Positions 33,560 through 43,129 of a stretch of DNA of 64,000 bases are shown in pieces; position 1 is the stretch's first letter; every line of letters begins with the position of its first letter. The DNA lies in the NCBI GenBank assembly GCA_963825585.1, contig CAWGTX010000009.1:1-64000 (forward strand), in the 5' to 3' direction. The position numbers were made by a program, and so were the translations under genes. A model generated the notes under the pieces. The model was not told the origin of the DNA. It was given only the letters and a program-made list of their open reading frames with translations, and did not search any database. The DNA is from JAOUGY01 sp963825585. Its GTDB lineage: Bacteria > Actinomycetota > Acidimicrobiia > Spongiisociales > ZC4RG35.

Positions 33560-35473
33560 ATGGCTCTGACGGGACCCCAACGTGTCGCCCTCCTCGGAGG
33601 CGTGGTTGCCGCATGCACGATGGCGCTGCTCCCGCTCGTGGATTCCCTGCCCGTCAGCACCCGATCGATGGGTGTTCCCTGGTTCGTGCTGGCCCCGCTG
33701 TTCGCCGTCGCCGAGCTGGCCGTGGTCCACTTCCGCTTCCGCCGTGACGCCCACTCCTTCTCGTTGAGCGATGTCCCGATGGTGCTCGGCATGTTCCTGG
33801 CCGGGACCGGCGACCTGGTGGCCGCCGTGGTGATCGGAAACCTGTTCGCCCTGACCATCGTTCGTCGCCAACGCGGCCTGAAGCTGTTCTTCAACCTGGT
33901 GGAGTTCGCCGCCCAGGCGGTGGTGGCCCACGCAGTCTTCAAGCTCATCGTCGGTGCGGGTGATCCCATCGGGCTCCCGGGCTGGATCGGGGCGTTCGCT
34001 GGAACCTGGGCTGCGTTCGCGGTGGCGGACGCACTCGTCACCGGTGCCATCCGCCTCACCGGGGGTGTGATTCGCCCCAACGAGCTGGCCTCGGTCGTCG
34101 TGTTCGGGCTGATCGCCGGTTCGATCAACGCAGGCCTGGCCCTGCTGCTCGTGACGATCTTCCTGCTCCACCCCGAGTCGGCCTGGCTGGCGCTCGTTCC
34201 GACCTTCATCCTGTTCATCGCCTACCGGGCCTACACCGATCAGCGTGACGAGCGGGCTCGTATCGAGGCGCTCTACGAGATGACACTCACGCTCCACGCC
34301 GCCCCGCTGATCGAGGACGCCGTGGCAGCCGCCGCCACTGGTGCGCGCGAGTTGTTCGAGGCGGAAACCGCCTACGTGCTGCTGGCCTCCGACGGACCTC
34401 TCAGCTACCGCACCGTCGCGACCGCCGGTGGTGTCGAGGTGATGTCTCCTTTCTTGTTCGACCGCACCAGGGGGGCGTGGCCCGACGTGCTGGTCTCCAA
34501 CGAGGGCGCCATCATCAAGGTCGTCGATCCGGGTGAGTGGGACGGGTTGGTGCCCGCCCCGGCCACGGTGGTGATGGTTGCACCGCTGCTGGCCGGAGAT
34601 CGCCACACCGGGGTGATCATGGTGGCCGACCCCCTCAGTGAGGTGGGTCAGTTCAACCAGCGCGACCTGAAGATCCTCGAGACCCTCGCCGGCCGGCTCG
34701 GTGTCTCGCTCGAGAACGGACGTCTCGAGGACTCCCTCTCAGAAGTGACCCGACTCAAGGAACGCCTCGAGGAGCTGGTCGCCTCCAAGGATCAGTTCAT
34801 CGCCTCGGTGTCCCACGAGCTGCGGACGCCGCTGACCGGCATCGTCGGCCTGGCCCAGGAGCTCCGCAACAATCGTGACCTGTTCGGGGCCGACGAGCTC
34901 GATGAGTTCCTCGGCCACATCTACGAGCAGAGCACCGAGATGGGCAACATCATCGAGGACCTGCTGATCGCCGCCAGGGCCGACATCGGGACACTGGTAG
35001 TGAAACCCACCACGCTCGACGTGGCGGAGGCGCTCGCGCCCGTGCTCGTCAGCCACACACGCAAAGCGGGAAGCAAGACCCTCGACACCGTGCCCCGTGG
35101 CGGCTCGATCACGGTCGAGGCCGACGGGCTGCGACTTCGCCAGATCGTTCGAAACCTGCTCACCAACGCCGTCCGCTACGGCGGTTCCAACATCTGGGTC
35201 GAGCTGGCGTCGCGAGGTGGCATGGTCGAGGTGATCGTTGTCGACGATGGCGATGGCGTGCCTCCTGAATCGTTGGAGGAAATCTTCCGTCCGTACGGAC
35301 GTGCCGCCGGCGGTCAGGCCAACCCGTCGTCTGTCGGCCTGGGGCTCTCGGTCTCGCTCCAACTGGCCCGCCTCATGGGCGGGGACCTCCAGTACCGACG
35401 GCGCGGCGTTCACACCTGCTTCGTGGTGTCGCTCCCGAGGGCTCGAGCCGGGGCTCTGGCGGTCGAGGCCTGA
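33560..35473 (+). CDS. membrane histidine kinase with GAF domain
   Basis: 637 residues from the ATG at 33560 (a GTG at 33551 is possible). Residues 1-230 hold about eight membrane helices (MASE-like sensor region), residues 245-390 a GAF domain (LYEMTLTLHAAPLIEDAVAA and onwards), then a coiled linker. HisKA carries the phospho-accepting His419 in ASVSHELRTPLTGIVGLA. The HATPase domain has its N box in IVRNLLTNAVRYGGS, G1 in VVDDGDGVPPE and G2 in SSVGLGLSVSLQLARLMGG. No response regulator gene is adjacent, so the partner is elsewhere. The last 64 bp overlap the 3' end of the opposite-strand PQ-loop gene. Confidence 0.9.
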   Translation: MALTGPQRVALLGGVVAACTMALLPLVDSLPVSTRSMGVPWFVLAPLFAVAELAVVHFRFRRDAHSFSLSDVPMVLGMFLAGTGDLVAAVVIGNLFALTIVRRQRGLKLFFNLVEFAAQAVVAHAVFKLIVGAGDPIGLPGWIGAFAGTWAAFAVADALVTGAIRLTGGVIRPNELASVVVFGLIAGSINAGLALLLVTIFLLHPESAWLALVPTFILFIAYRAYTDQRDERARIEALYEMTLTLHAAPLIEDAVAAAATGARELFEAETAYVLLASDGPLSYRTVATAGGVEVMSPFLFDRTRGAWPDVLVSNEGAIIKVVDPGEWDGLVPAPATVVMVAPLLAGDRHTGVIMVADPLSEVGQFNQRDLKILETLAGRLGVSLENGRLEDSLSEVTRLKERLEELVASKDQFIASVSHELRTPLTGIVGLAQELRNNRDLFGADELDEFLGHIYEQSTEMGNIIEDLLIAARADIGTLVVKPTTLDVAEALAPVLVSHTRKAGSKTLDTVPRGGSITVEADGLRLRQIVRNLLTNAVRYGGSNIWVELASRGGMVEVIVVDDGDGVPPESLEEIFRPYGRAAGGQANPSSVGLGLSVSLQLARLMGGDLQYRRRGVHTCFVVSLPRARAGALAVEA

Positions 35474-36069
35474 CGGGCCAGGATCAGGCCGCCTCCCACA
35501 ACCCCGGCCGCGGCGTAGAGGACGATCGGTCGGTCGGTGTTCCACCACCCGTAGATCCCCCACAGACCGGACTCGACGACGATCAGGCGCCAGGTGCCGG
35601 CGGAGATCCCGCTCGGACGGTCGCTCCGATAGGCTGCCGCCACCGCCGGGGTGAATTGGACCAGGTACGACGAGGCCAGCAGTACGCCCATGGCCCCGGT
35701 GCCGGCGAAGACAGCCGTCGCCCACAGGACTGCAGCCCACGCCACCCCTGCCCCCAACCCGGGGCGAAGTCTGTGTGCCGCCCCCGTTCGAGCGAGGGCC
35801 CACATCACCAGACCGTAGAAGACCGTCATCACGGCGGTAGAAGGTGCTGCCGCCCACAACCCCCGCCCGAGTAGGTACACCGTCCATCCGGCGTTCGACA
35901 CCATCCCGATCGCAGGCCAGGCGGTGGATACCCCGGACGGATCGCCGGTTCGAACCAGCTTCACGATCTGGGGAACGAGCGACCACCAAGCCACGCCGGT
36001 TGCCACCACGACGAAGATGTCGGCTCCCGTCATGAGGCCAGCCAACCAGGCCTTGGTCTCCCGGCGCAA
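35410..36069 (-). CDS. PQ-loop repeat membrane protein (SemiSWEET/cystinosin-like)
   Basis: 219 residues, seven hydrophobic helices. Two PQ-loop-like repeats: WSLVPQIVKLVRTGDPSGVS with TAWP, and SSYLVQFTPAVAAAYRSDRP with SGISAGTW, the second having Phe-Thr-Pro instead of Pro-Gln. This seven-helix, two-repeat layout fits the PQ-loop/MtN3 family, whose known members carry sugars or amino acids. ATG at 36069; an ATG at 36033 would fit the first helix better. Its 3' end overlaps the histidine kinase gene on the other strand by 64 bp. Confidence 0.82.
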   Translation of the reverse strand: MRRETKAWLAGLMTGADIFVVVATGVAWWSLVPQIVKLVRTGDPSGVSTAWPAIGMVSNAGWTVYLLGRGLWAAAPSTAVMTVFYGLVMWALARTGAAHRLRPGLGAGVAWAAVLWATAVFAGTGAMGVLLASSYLVQFTPAVAAAYRSDRPSGISAGTWRLIVVESGLWGIYGWWNTDRPIVLYAAAGVVGGGLILARQASTARAPARALGSDTTKQV

Positions 36070-36390
36070 CCCTGCGAGTGGGTCCTTGTCCTTGTCCAGT
36101 CGACCACCTCGCCGATGGGGCGACCATCGGTGCCCATCCGGAGGTCAGCATGCACGGTCTCGGCCACTCCGAGCTGGAACGCCTGAACGCACCCGCCTCG
36201 TGCGGTCAGGTACCGCGGATCGGCGCCGAGGATCCGAGTTCGTCTCGGCGGCGGGTCCGCTCGCCGTCCATCCGGTGGCTCGCTCCACCCAGCCCTGTTC
36301 CAAACCTCGACGGCACCGAGCCGCTCGTGAGGAAGGGGGCTGGAGCCGTTTCGGTTCATCATTTCCCGGTAGCGATGAGACACTGATCAC
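36070..36390. other. 321-bp divergent promoter region
   Basis: It lies between the starts of the PQ-loop gene (minus) and the DUF2236 gene (plus). Short Arg/Pro-rich frames only; no domain, repeat or clear hairpin. Confidence 0.45.
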
Positions 36391-37311
36391 ATGACACCTT
36401 TCGATGGGTTGCGGAGGCGGGTGGTTGCCAACACCACCGGCCTGTTCGCGCACGCAGAAGACCCACTGGAACACACTCTCGACCACCGCGGTGATCCGGG
36501 TCTGTTCGGGCCCGGGTCGGTGACCTGGGAGGTGATGGGCGATCCGGCGGCGTTCGTCGGTGGGATTCGAGCATTGATGATCCAGGCGGCCCATCCCGAG
36601 GTGGTGGCCGGGGTCAAGGATCACTCCACCTATCGAACCGATCCACTGGGACGCCTGTCACGTACCTCGAACTATGTGACCGCAACGTCCTACGGAGCGA
36701 TGCCCGAGGTGGAGGCGGCGGTGGCAATGGTTCGCAGGGCTCACGGGCCCGTGCATGGTAGATCTCATCGCGACATCGCCTATTCGGCGGGGACGCCGCG
36801 TTTTGCCGCCTGGGTGCACAACTCGTTGACCGAATCCTTCCTGGTGGCCAATCAGGCGTTCGGGAACCGGGTGCTGACACCCGCCGAGGCCGACAGATTC
36901 GTGGCCGAACAGGCGAGGATCGGCGAACTGCTCGACGCCGACCCCCTTCCGCTCACTGCTGCCGAGCTGTCGGATTGGGTTGCTGATCATCCGGAACTCG
37001 GGCCGTCGCCCGGCATGATCGAGACCATGGAGTTCCTGCAGAAGCCGCCGCTTCCCCGGCTGATCCGGGTCGGGTACTCGGCGCTCTCCAAGGCGGCCGT
37101 GTCGATCATGCCACCGCGGCTGGCGAGCATCCTGGGAGTGGAGTCGGCGGTCGGCGGTGAGACCGTCGGACGAGCTTCGGTCGACTTCCTCCGGTGGGCG
37201 CTCGGATCGTCGCCGCGGTGGCGGATCTCGTTGATCCGGGTCGGCGCCGAGGTGCCCGAACACCTCTTCAAACAGAAGACCCCGTTCGAAGCGGTCAAAA
37301 AGGTCTCATAG
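36391..37311 (+). CDS. DUF2236 (oxygenase MpaB-like) family protein
   Basis: 306 residues. All-helical family with the pattern GPGSVTWEVMGDPAAFVGGI, then RALMIQAAHPEVVAGVKDHS, PLGRLSRTSNYVTATSYG and RAHGPVHG. The conserved His residues (AAHPEV, VKDHS, AHGPVHG) are thought to bind haem in MpaB and latex-clearing-protein relatives. Later segment: WVHNSLTESFLVANQAFG. Probably a haem-containing oxygenase or peroxygenase with unknown substrate. Same direction as glgB, 42 bp ahead of it. Confidence 0.87.
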   Translation: MTPFDGLRRRVVANTTGLFAHAEDPLEHTLDHRGDPGLFGPGSVTWEVMGDPAAFVGGIRALMIQAAHPEVVAGVKDHSTYRTDPLGRLSRTSNYVTATSYGAMPEVEAAVAMVRRAHGPVHGRSHRDIAYSAGTPRFAAWVHNSLTESFLVANQAFGNRVLTPAEADRFVAEQARIGELLDADPLPLTAAELSDWVADHPELGPSPGMIETMEFLQKPPLPRLIRVGYSALSKAAVSIMPPRLASILGVESAVGGETVGRASVDFLRWALGSSPRWRISLIRVGAEVPEHLFKQKTPFEAVKKVS

Positions 37312-37353
37312 AGCCTTCCGTCCCGACGCCGGGGTTCGCGTTAGCCTCAACTG

Positions 37354-39219
37354 ATGGTCCGTCCATTCACCTCAGACGATCGCTGGCTGTTCAACAGCGG
37401 TACCCACCACAACCTCTACGAGGTGCTCGGGTCGCATCGTGAAGGTGGCGACGCCACCATCTTCCGGGTCTGGGCGCCGAACGCCCGCCACGTGGCGGTG
37501 GTGGGAGAGTTCAACGGGTGGAATCCGTCCACCAACCCCATGTACCCATCCGAGTCAGGGGTGTGGGAGACGACGGTCGCCTCGGTGGGGCCAGGAGCAA
37601 GGTACAAGTACCTGATCACCTCGGCCACCGGGCAGGTGCTGGAGAAGGCCGATCCGTTCGCGCTCCACGCCGAGACCCCGCCGCTAACCGCCTCGGTGGT
37701 GTGGGACCTCGACTACACATGGTCCGACGGCGACTGGATGGCATCCCGGGCAGCGCACAACCGGCTCGATGCTCCCATCTCGATCTACGAGTGCCATCTC
37801 GGGTCGTGGTCCCGGCAGCACTCGATGAACTACCGCGACCTGGCCGCCGGACTGGCCGACCACCTGGAACGCAGTGGCTTCACCCACCTCGAGTTGATGC
37901 CGGTGATGGAACATCCCTTCGACGGCTCGTGGGGGTACCAGTCGCTCGGGTACTTCGCTCCCACCTCCCGCTTCGGGACACCCGAAGACTTCTGTGCCTT
38001 CGTCGACATCCTCCATCAGCGCGAGATCGGTGTGATCCTCGACTGGGTTCCCTCCCACTTCGCCGTCGACGGCCATGGTCTCGCCTTCTTCGACGGAACC
38101 CACCTGTTCGAGCACGCCGACCCCCGCCAGGGATACCACCCCGACTGGGGTTCGTACATCTTCAACTACAGCCGCAACGAGGTGAAGGCGTTCCTGCTGA
38201 GCTCGGCACACTCCTGGCTCGATCGGTTCCACGTCGACGGTTTGCGAGTCGATGCGGTGGCGTCGATGCTCTACCTCGACTACTCGCGTCGCGAAGGCGA
38301 GTGGATACCCAACCAGCACGGTGGCCGTGAGAACCTCGACGCCGTCGATTTCGTCAGACAGCTCAACGCCTCGGTGTACGGGCGTTTCCCAGACGTGCAG
38401 GTCATCGCCGAGGAGTCCACCGCCTGGCCGTCCGTGACCCGACCCACCGACACCGGCGGCCTCGGCTTCGGGTTCAAGTGGGACATGGGGTGGATGAACG
38501 ACACCCTGCGCTACTTCGCTCTCGACCCCATCTACCGGGGATTCGCCGACAACCACCGGCTTCTCACCTTCCGCGGCATCTACGCCTTCACCGAGAACTA
38601 CGTGCTGGCGCTCAGCCACGACGAGGTCGTCCACGGCAAGCGGTCGCTGCTGAGCAAGAACCCGGGCGACGAGTGGCGGCGCTTCGCCGGTCTCCGGTCG
38701 CTGCTCGGCTATCAGTGGGCGCTTCCCGGCAAGAAGCTGGTGTTCATGGGCACCGAGATAGCCGACCCGTACGAGTGGAACCACGCCGGTGAGCTGCCGT
38801 TCTATCTGCTCGACCATCCGATGCATCTGGGCGTGTTGGACTGGGTCGCCACCCTCAACCACCTCTACCGCACCACACCGGCCCTCCACCTCAACGACGT
38901 CCGCTCGGAAGGCTTCCAGTGGATCGAGGCCGACGACACCGATCGTTCCACCATCGCCTTCCTCCGTTCCGCCGAGGGCCACCGTCCCGTGCTGGTGCTG
39001 GCCAACTTCACCCCCGAGGTCTGGCACGACTACCGGGTCGGTGTCCCCACCGGGGGACGCTGGACCACCCTCGCCTGCTCTGACGCCTCCGAGTTCGGCG
39101 GCTCTGGGCAGGTACCAGGTGACCTCCACGCCGACAGCATCCCCATCCAGGGGATGCCCCACTCGATCGTGTTGTCGGTCCCGCCGATGTCGGTGACGTT
39201 CATGCAGGAGGAGGAGTAG
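37354..39219 (+). CDS. glgB: 1,4-alpha-glucan branching enzyme
   Basis: 621 residues. N-terminal CBM48 domain (residues 15-110: ATIFRVWAPNARHVAVVGEF, NGWNP), then the GH13 barrel: IGVILDWVPSHFAVDGHGLA, nucleophile D300 in VDGLRVDAVASMLYLDYSR, acid Glu at 353/354 in VIAEESTAWPS, and the transition-state Asp in LALSHDEVVHGK. C-terminal all-beta domain to the end. It is the short type lacking the extra N-terminal domain of about 100 residues. Makes alpha-1,6 branches in glycogen. Followed by glgC on the same strand after a 223-bp repeat-filled spacer. Confidence 0.96.
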   Translation: MVRPFTSDDRWLFNSGTHHNLYEVLGSHREGGDATIFRVWAPNARHVAVVGEFNGWNPSTNPMYPSESGVWETTVASVGPGARYKYLITSATGQVLEKADPFALHAETPPLTASVVWDLDYTWSDGDWMASRAAHNRLDAPISIYECHLGSWSRQHSMNYRDLAAGLADHLERSGFTHLELMPVMEHPFDGSWGYQSLGYFAPTSRFGTPEDFCAFVDILHQREIGVILDWVPSHFAVDGHGLAFFDGTHLFEHADPRQGYHPDWGSYIFNYSRNEVKAFLLSSAHSWLDRFHVDGLRVDAVASMLYLDYSRREGEWIPNQHGGRENLDAVDFVRQLNASVYGRFPDVQVIAEESTAWPSVTRPTDTGGLGFGFKWDMGWMNDTLRYFALDPIYRGFADNHRLLTFRGIYAFTENYVLALSHDEVVHGKRSLLSKNPGDEWRRFAGLRSLLGYQWALPGKKLVFMGTEIADPYEWNHAGELPFYLLDHPMHLGVLDWVATLNHLYRTTPALHLNDVRSEGFQWIEADDTDRSTIAFLRSAEGHRPVLVLANFTPEVWHDYRVGVPTGGRWTTLACSDASEFGGSGQVPGDLHADSIPIQGMPHSIVLSVPPMSVTFMQEEE

Positions 39220-39405
39220 CTGCCAGCTGCCAGCTCCCAGCTGCCAGCCGGAACCCGCCTCCGGCTGCGTGTCGCGTCGAACGTTCCGAGCCAGCAGCCA
39301 GAAGCCAGAAGCCTTCCTGCGTATTGCGTCGGGTCGGACGTTCTCTTCTGGTAGCTGGTAGCTGGTAGCTGGAGGCTGGCAGCTCCCTCTCTCCTCTCTC
39401 TCCGC
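39219..39405. repeat. large heptad repeat array between glgB and glgC
   Basis: It starts with four units (GCTGCCA, GCTGCCA, GCTCCCA, GCTGCCA; 39219-39246). After 19 bp come 20 further units in one unbroken 7-bp register (39266-39405), including TGCGTGT, CGCGTCG, GAAGCCA, TCCTGCG, TATTGCG, three GGTAGCT, GGCAGCT and TCCTCTC. The outer CTGCCAG and CTGGCAG/CTGGTAG units are inverted copies, so the transcript could fold into a long imperfect hairpin between glgB and glgC. Confidence 0.85.
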
Positions 39406-39442
39406 TACCTTTGGCTTCCAACCACATGGAGGACGATCAAAC

Positions 39443-40687
39443 GTGAGCCAGTCGCTGCCACCCCGGGACGTGCTGTGCATGGTGCTTGCGGGCGGCGAGG
39501 GGAAACGCCTCATGCCGTTGACCAGGGACCGGGCCAAACCAGCGGTCCCGTTCGGCGGCCACTACCGGCTCATCGACTTCGCACTCTCGAACCTGGTGAA
39601 CGGTGGGTACCGGAAGATCGTGGTGCTCACCCAGTACAAGAGCCACAGCCTCAACGTTCACCTGGCCCGTACGTGGCGCATGTCGACACTGCTCGGCTAC
39701 TACGTCACCTCCGTCCCCGCTCAGATGCGGATGGGCAAACGATGGTTCCTGGGCTCTGCCGATGCACTGCTCCAGAACGTGAACATCATCGACGACGAGA
39801 AGCCCGCCTACATCTTCGTGTTCGGCGCCGACCACATCTACCGGATGGACCCGCGCCAGATGCTCGAGCATCATCTAGAGAGTGGTGCGGGCGTCACCGT
39901 GGCGGGGATCCGGGTTCCCATCGAGGAGGCACCGTCGTTCGGTGTGATCGAGCTGGGCACGACCACCAGAATCGAACATTTTCGGGAGAAGCCGTCCGAT
40001 CCCCGGCCCACTCCCGACGATCCAACCCAGGCGCTGGTGTCGATGGGCAACTACGTGTTCAGCACCGAGGCGCTGCTCGACCTGGTGCACGAGGACTCCC
40101 TGCGCGACGACTCCCGCCACGATGTCGGTGGTGACCTCATCCCCGCCCTGGTCGCCAAGGGGGAGGCTCACGTGTACGACTTCACCAAGAACGAGGTGCC
40201 GGGTGTGACCTCCCGGGAGAAGGCCTACTGGCGCGACGTGGGAACACTCGACTCCTATTTCGACGCCCACATGGATCTGGTGTCGGTCGACCCGGTCTTC
40301 AACCTCTACAACGACGACTGGCCGATCTACACCAGCTCGTACACCGCTCCTCCCGCCAAGGTCGTGGCGGTGGCCGAGCACGGAGCCGGAGAGGTGGCCG
40401 ACTCGTTGCTCTCGAACGGTGTGGTCGTCTCAGGGGGATATGTCCGCAACTCTGTGCTCTCGCCGTGGGTCCGGGTCGAGCCGGGCGCCGTCGTCGAGAA
40501 CTGTGTGCTGCTCGAAGGCGTTCGCATCGGTGCCGGCTCCGTGGTGCGAAACGCCATCCTCGACAAGAAGGCCGTGATCATGCCGGGTGGTGAGCTCGGG
40601 ACCGACCGGACAGTCGATGAGACCCGGGGTCTCGAGTTCTCCGCCAATGGGATCGTGGCGGTTCCGAAGAACATGGTGATCGAGTAG
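39443..40687 (+). CDS. glgC: glucose-1-phosphate adenylyltransferase
   Basis: 414 residues from a GTG. Nucleotidyltransferase start MVLAGGEGKRLMPLTRDRAK (GGxGxRL-Tx6K), FGGHYRLIDFALSNLVNGGY, GSADALLQNVNII, the catalytic Asp in FVFGADHIYRMD, and the sugar-phosphate Lys in IEHFREKPSDP. C-terminal left-handed beta-helix (residues 290-400: VVSGGYVRNSVLSPWVRV, IGAGSVVRNAILDKKAVI). Makes ADP-glucose for glycogen synthesis. glgB lies upstream and glgX downstream on the other strand. No glycogen synthase is seen in the window. A hairpin follows at 40706. Confidence 0.97.
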   Translation: MSQSLPPRDVLCMVLAGGEGKRLMPLTRDRAKPAVPFGGHYRLIDFALSNLVNGGYRKIVVLTQYKSHSLNVHLARTWRMSTLLGYYVTSVPAQMRMGKRWFLGSADALLQNVNIIDDEKPAYIFVFGADHIYRMDPRQMLEHHLESGAGVTVAGIRVPIEEAPSFGVIELGTTTRIEHFREKPSDPRPTPDDPTQALVSMGNYVFSTEALLDLVHEDSLRDDSRHDVGGDLIPALVAKGEAHVYDFTKNEVPGVTSREKAYWRDVGTLDSYFDAHMDLVSVDPVFNLYNDDWPIYTSSYTAPPAKVVAVAEHGAGEVADSLLSNGVVVSGGYVRNSVLSPWVRVEPGAVVENCVLLEGVRIGAGSVVRNAILDKKAVIMPGGELGTDRTVDETRGLEFSANGIVAVPKNMVIE

Positions 40688-40705
40688 AGCGACTGTGCGC
40701 AGCCT

Positions 40706-40730
40706 CGGGCCACGGCGATGTCGTGGCCCG
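40706..40730 (+). terminator. hairpin after glgC
   Basis: CGGGCCAC (40706-40713) and GTGGCCCG (40723-40730) form a perfect 8-bp stem around GGCGATGTC, 18 bp after the stop. ATTGGACCTT follows, so there is no strong T-run; termination may be weak or hairpin-only. Confidence 0.6.
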
Positions 40731-41018
40731 ATTGGACCTTGGCCCTGATGGGCTCCTGCAAGCCCATGTTCCGGTGGAATGCCTGGAGGCGGGCTGCCAG
40801 TGGTGCGGTCAGCTGGTGCCGTTCTTCACGATGAGGCTGCCGTTGAGCAGGAAGACATCGCCGTCGAGCACGAGTCCGGCCCGCAGCTTGTCGGCCTTGC
40901 GGCGAATCCACGAGGCGTTCTCGGAAGGTTCGACGTGGGACTTCGCGAACGCGGCCCCGTTCGGCCAAGCCGCGCCTGGGTTGAGCGGTCGGTGATGGTG
41001 GTGCCGTGGGATCGGCGC
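40731..41018. other. gap between convergent glgC and glgX; possible gene remnant
   Basis: One minus-strand frame ends at about 40812 with a protein-like run (ENASWIRRKADKLRAGLVLD, then GDVFLLNGSLIVKNGTS), but it has no start and no recognisable family. Probably the C-terminal end of a lost gene. Nothing else is seen. Confidence 0.35.
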
Positions 41019-43091
41019 TCAGAGGCGGGGACGCTTCAGGACCACGAGCCCGTACTCGCCGACCTCCATCGTGTCGGCGACGGCGGTGAGGTCGGGCCAT
41101 GTGGCTGTGTCGAGCACGACCGCCCAATCCCCGCCGTCGATCTCGACCGGCCGCACGAACTCCAGCGGCTCGTCGTAGGCGTTGAAGAGCAACAGGAAGT
41201 CGTCATCCGATACGGTGCCGGTGGCGGCGTGAATGACATCCCCCCGCAGGTACAGGGCGACGGAACGGGCGAATGGCGCCCGCCAGTCCGCCTCCCTCAT
41301 CTCCGACCCGGCCGGGGTGAACCATCCGACGTGGTCGATGCCCGGATCGGCGTGCTCGTGCAGCCAGGCGCTGCGTCGGAACGTGGGATGGTTCCTCCGC
41401 AGGGCGATGGCAGCCGTCGTGAAGGCGAGCATGTCGGGGTCGGCGGCGTACCAGTCGTACCACGACGTCTCGTTGTCCTGGTTGTAGGCGTTGTTGTTGC
41501 CACCCTGGGTGCGGCCGATCTCGTCGCCGCCGAGGATCATCGGAACGCCCTGGGAGAGCAGCACGGTGGCGAGCAGCGTCCGCCGTCTCCGGGCCCGCAG
41601 CGCCAGGATCTGAGCGTCGGAGGTCGGGCCTTCCACCCCGCCGTTCCACGATCGGTTGTCCCGGTGGCCATCCTGGTTGTTCTCGCCGTTGGCGTGGTTG
41701 TGGCGGCGCTCGTAGCTCACCACGTCGGCCAGTGGATAGCCGTCGTGGCTGGTCACGTAGTTCACCGAGGCGATCGGCGTTCGGCCCGAGTGGGCGAAGA
41801 CATCGGAGCTGCCGGTGATCCGGGTGGCGAATTCGGCGAGGCTCGACTCGGAACCTTTCCAGAAGTCCCGTACGACGTCGCGGTACTTGTCGTTCCACTC
41901 GCTCCATCGGGCGGGAAAGCCGCCCACCCGGTACCCACCGGGGCCTACGTCCCAGGGTTCGGCGATCAGCTTCGCCTGCCTGAGCACCGGGTCCTGGGCC
42001 ACGGCGCCGAGGAAGGCGCCGAGAGGATCGAAGTCGTGGTGGGTGCGCCCGAGCACGGTGGCGAGGTCGAAGCGGAAACCATCGACCCCCATCTCGGTCA
42101 CCCAGTACCGGAGGCTGTCGAGGATGAGGGTGAGCGGCACCGGATGTGAGGCGTCGACGGTGTTGCCGGTGCCCGCCCAGTTGAGGTACCGGGCGCGATC
42201 GGACTCGAGTCGGTACCAGGTGAGGTTGTCGAGCCCGCGGAAGCAGAGGGTCGGGCCGAGGTGGTTGCCTTCCGCCGTGTGGTTGTAGACGACATCGAGG
42301 ATCACTTCGATGCCGGCGAGGTGCAACGCCCGCACCATCGACTTGAACTCGCTCACCGGGTCGGTGGTGGCGGCGTACTCGTTGTGAGGGGCGAAGAATC
42401 CGATGCTGTTGTAGCCCCAGTAGTTCCTCCGTCCCGTCTCCAACAGGTGCTGGTCCTGGACGAACTGGTGAATGGGCAGCAGCTCCACCGCCGTCACACC
42501 GAGCGACACGAGGTGTTCGATCACTGCATCGTGGGCCACACCGGCGTAGGTCCCGCGGAGCTCGACCGGTACTCCTGGGTGACGTTTCGAGATGCCCTTC
42601 ACGTGGGTCTCGTAGATCACCGAGTCGGCCAGCGGGGTGGCCGGCCTCGGGGTGTCGCCCCAGTCGAACCAGCGATCGGTCACGACAGATCGCATCGTGT
42701 GCTGCGACGAGTCGAGATCGCTGGGCAGGGCAGGATCGGCGAGCATGTGGCCCGCCAGCGCCGGTGATGGGCGCACAGCACCCGCCACCGAGAACGAGTA
42801 GGGATCCAGCAGCAGCTTGTGAGGGTTGTGGCGGTGGCCGGCGTCGGGTTCCCAGGGCCCGTGCACCCGCAGGCCGTAGGCGGTCCCCGGCGTCAACCCC
42901 TCGACGCGGCCGGCGAAGCGGCCGTCGGTGGACTCGGGGAGTTCCATCCGATGCTCGGTACCCTGCTCGTCGAAGACACACAACTCCACCCCGTCGGCAT
43001 GGAGGGCGGTGACGGCGATGGTGGTTGCGGAGCCGTCCCAGTGGGCGCCGTCGTGAAGCGGGGCTGCCGGCGTGATGCGCATGGTGGTCAT
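41019..43091 (-). CDS. glgX: glycogen debranching enzyme
   Basis: 690 residues. N-terminal CBM48 (ELCVFDEQGTEHRMELPEST, YGLRVHGPWEPDAGHRHNPH), then GH13 subfamily 11 barrel: VILDVVYNHTAEGNHLGPTL, nucleophile Asp in VDGFRFDLATVLGR, acid Glu in KLIAEPWDVGPGGYRVGGFP, and VTSHDGYPLADVVSYERRHN. The segment MILGGDEIGRTQGGNNNAYN fits GlgX/TreX. Removes alpha-1,6 branches from phosphorylase-limit glycogen. ATG at 43091 or 43082 (before RITPAAPLHD). It faces the ABC ATPase gene over only 38 bp and converges on glgC. Confidence 0.95.
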   Translation of the reverse strand: MTTMRITPAAPLHDGAHWDGSATTIAVTALHADGVELCVFDEQGTEHRMELPESTDGRFAGRVEGLTPGTAYGLRVHGPWEPDAGHRHNPHKLLLDPYSFSVAGAVRPSPALAGHMLADPALPSDLDSSQHTMRSVVTDRWFDWGDTPRPATPLADSVIYETHVKGISKRHPGVPVELRGTYAGVAHDAVIEHLVSLGVTAVELLPIHQFVQDQHLLETGRRNYWGYNSIGFFAPHNEYAATTDPVSEFKSMVRALHLAGIEVILDVVYNHTAEGNHLGPTLCFRGLDNLTWYRLESDRARYLNWAGTGNTVDASHPVPLTLILDSLRYWVTEMGVDGFRFDLATVLGRTHHDFDPLGAFLGAVAQDPVLRQAKLIAEPWDVGPGGYRVGGFPARWSEWNDKYRDVVRDFWKGSESSLAEFATRITGSSDVFAHSGRTPIASVNYVTSHDGYPLADVVSYERRHNHANGENNQDGHRDNRSWNGGVEGPTSDAQILALRARRRRTLLATVLLSQGVPMILGGDEIGRTQGGNNNAYNQDNETSWYDWYAADPDMLAFTTAAIALRRNHPTFRRSAWLHEHADPGIDHVGWFTPAGSEMREADWRAPFARSVALYLRGDVIHAATGTVSDDDFLLLFNAYDEPLEFVRPVEIDGGDWAVVLDTATWPDLTAVADTMEVGEYGLVVLKRPRL

Positions 43092-43129
43092 GATGCCAGG
43101 GTGGAGCGGCGGTGATAGCGTCGAATGTG

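Noticed and set aside
33035..34606. 523-residue frame antisense to the aminotransferase and histidine kinase
   Set aside because: No motif, composition of a shadow frame, and both sense genes are intact.
39219..39405. CRISPR array
   Set aside because: Units are 7 bp and contiguous; there are no 23-50-bp repeats with unique spacers and no cas genes anywhere in the window.
37684..39537. 617-residue open frame antisense to glgB
   Set aside because: It lacks any domain and overlaps a full GlgB with all catalytic residues; long antisense frames are normal in DNA this rich in G+C.
40731..41018. A small gene between glgC and glgX
   Set aside because: The protein-like run at the minus strand has no start codon or upstream frame, so I list it only as a possible remnant.
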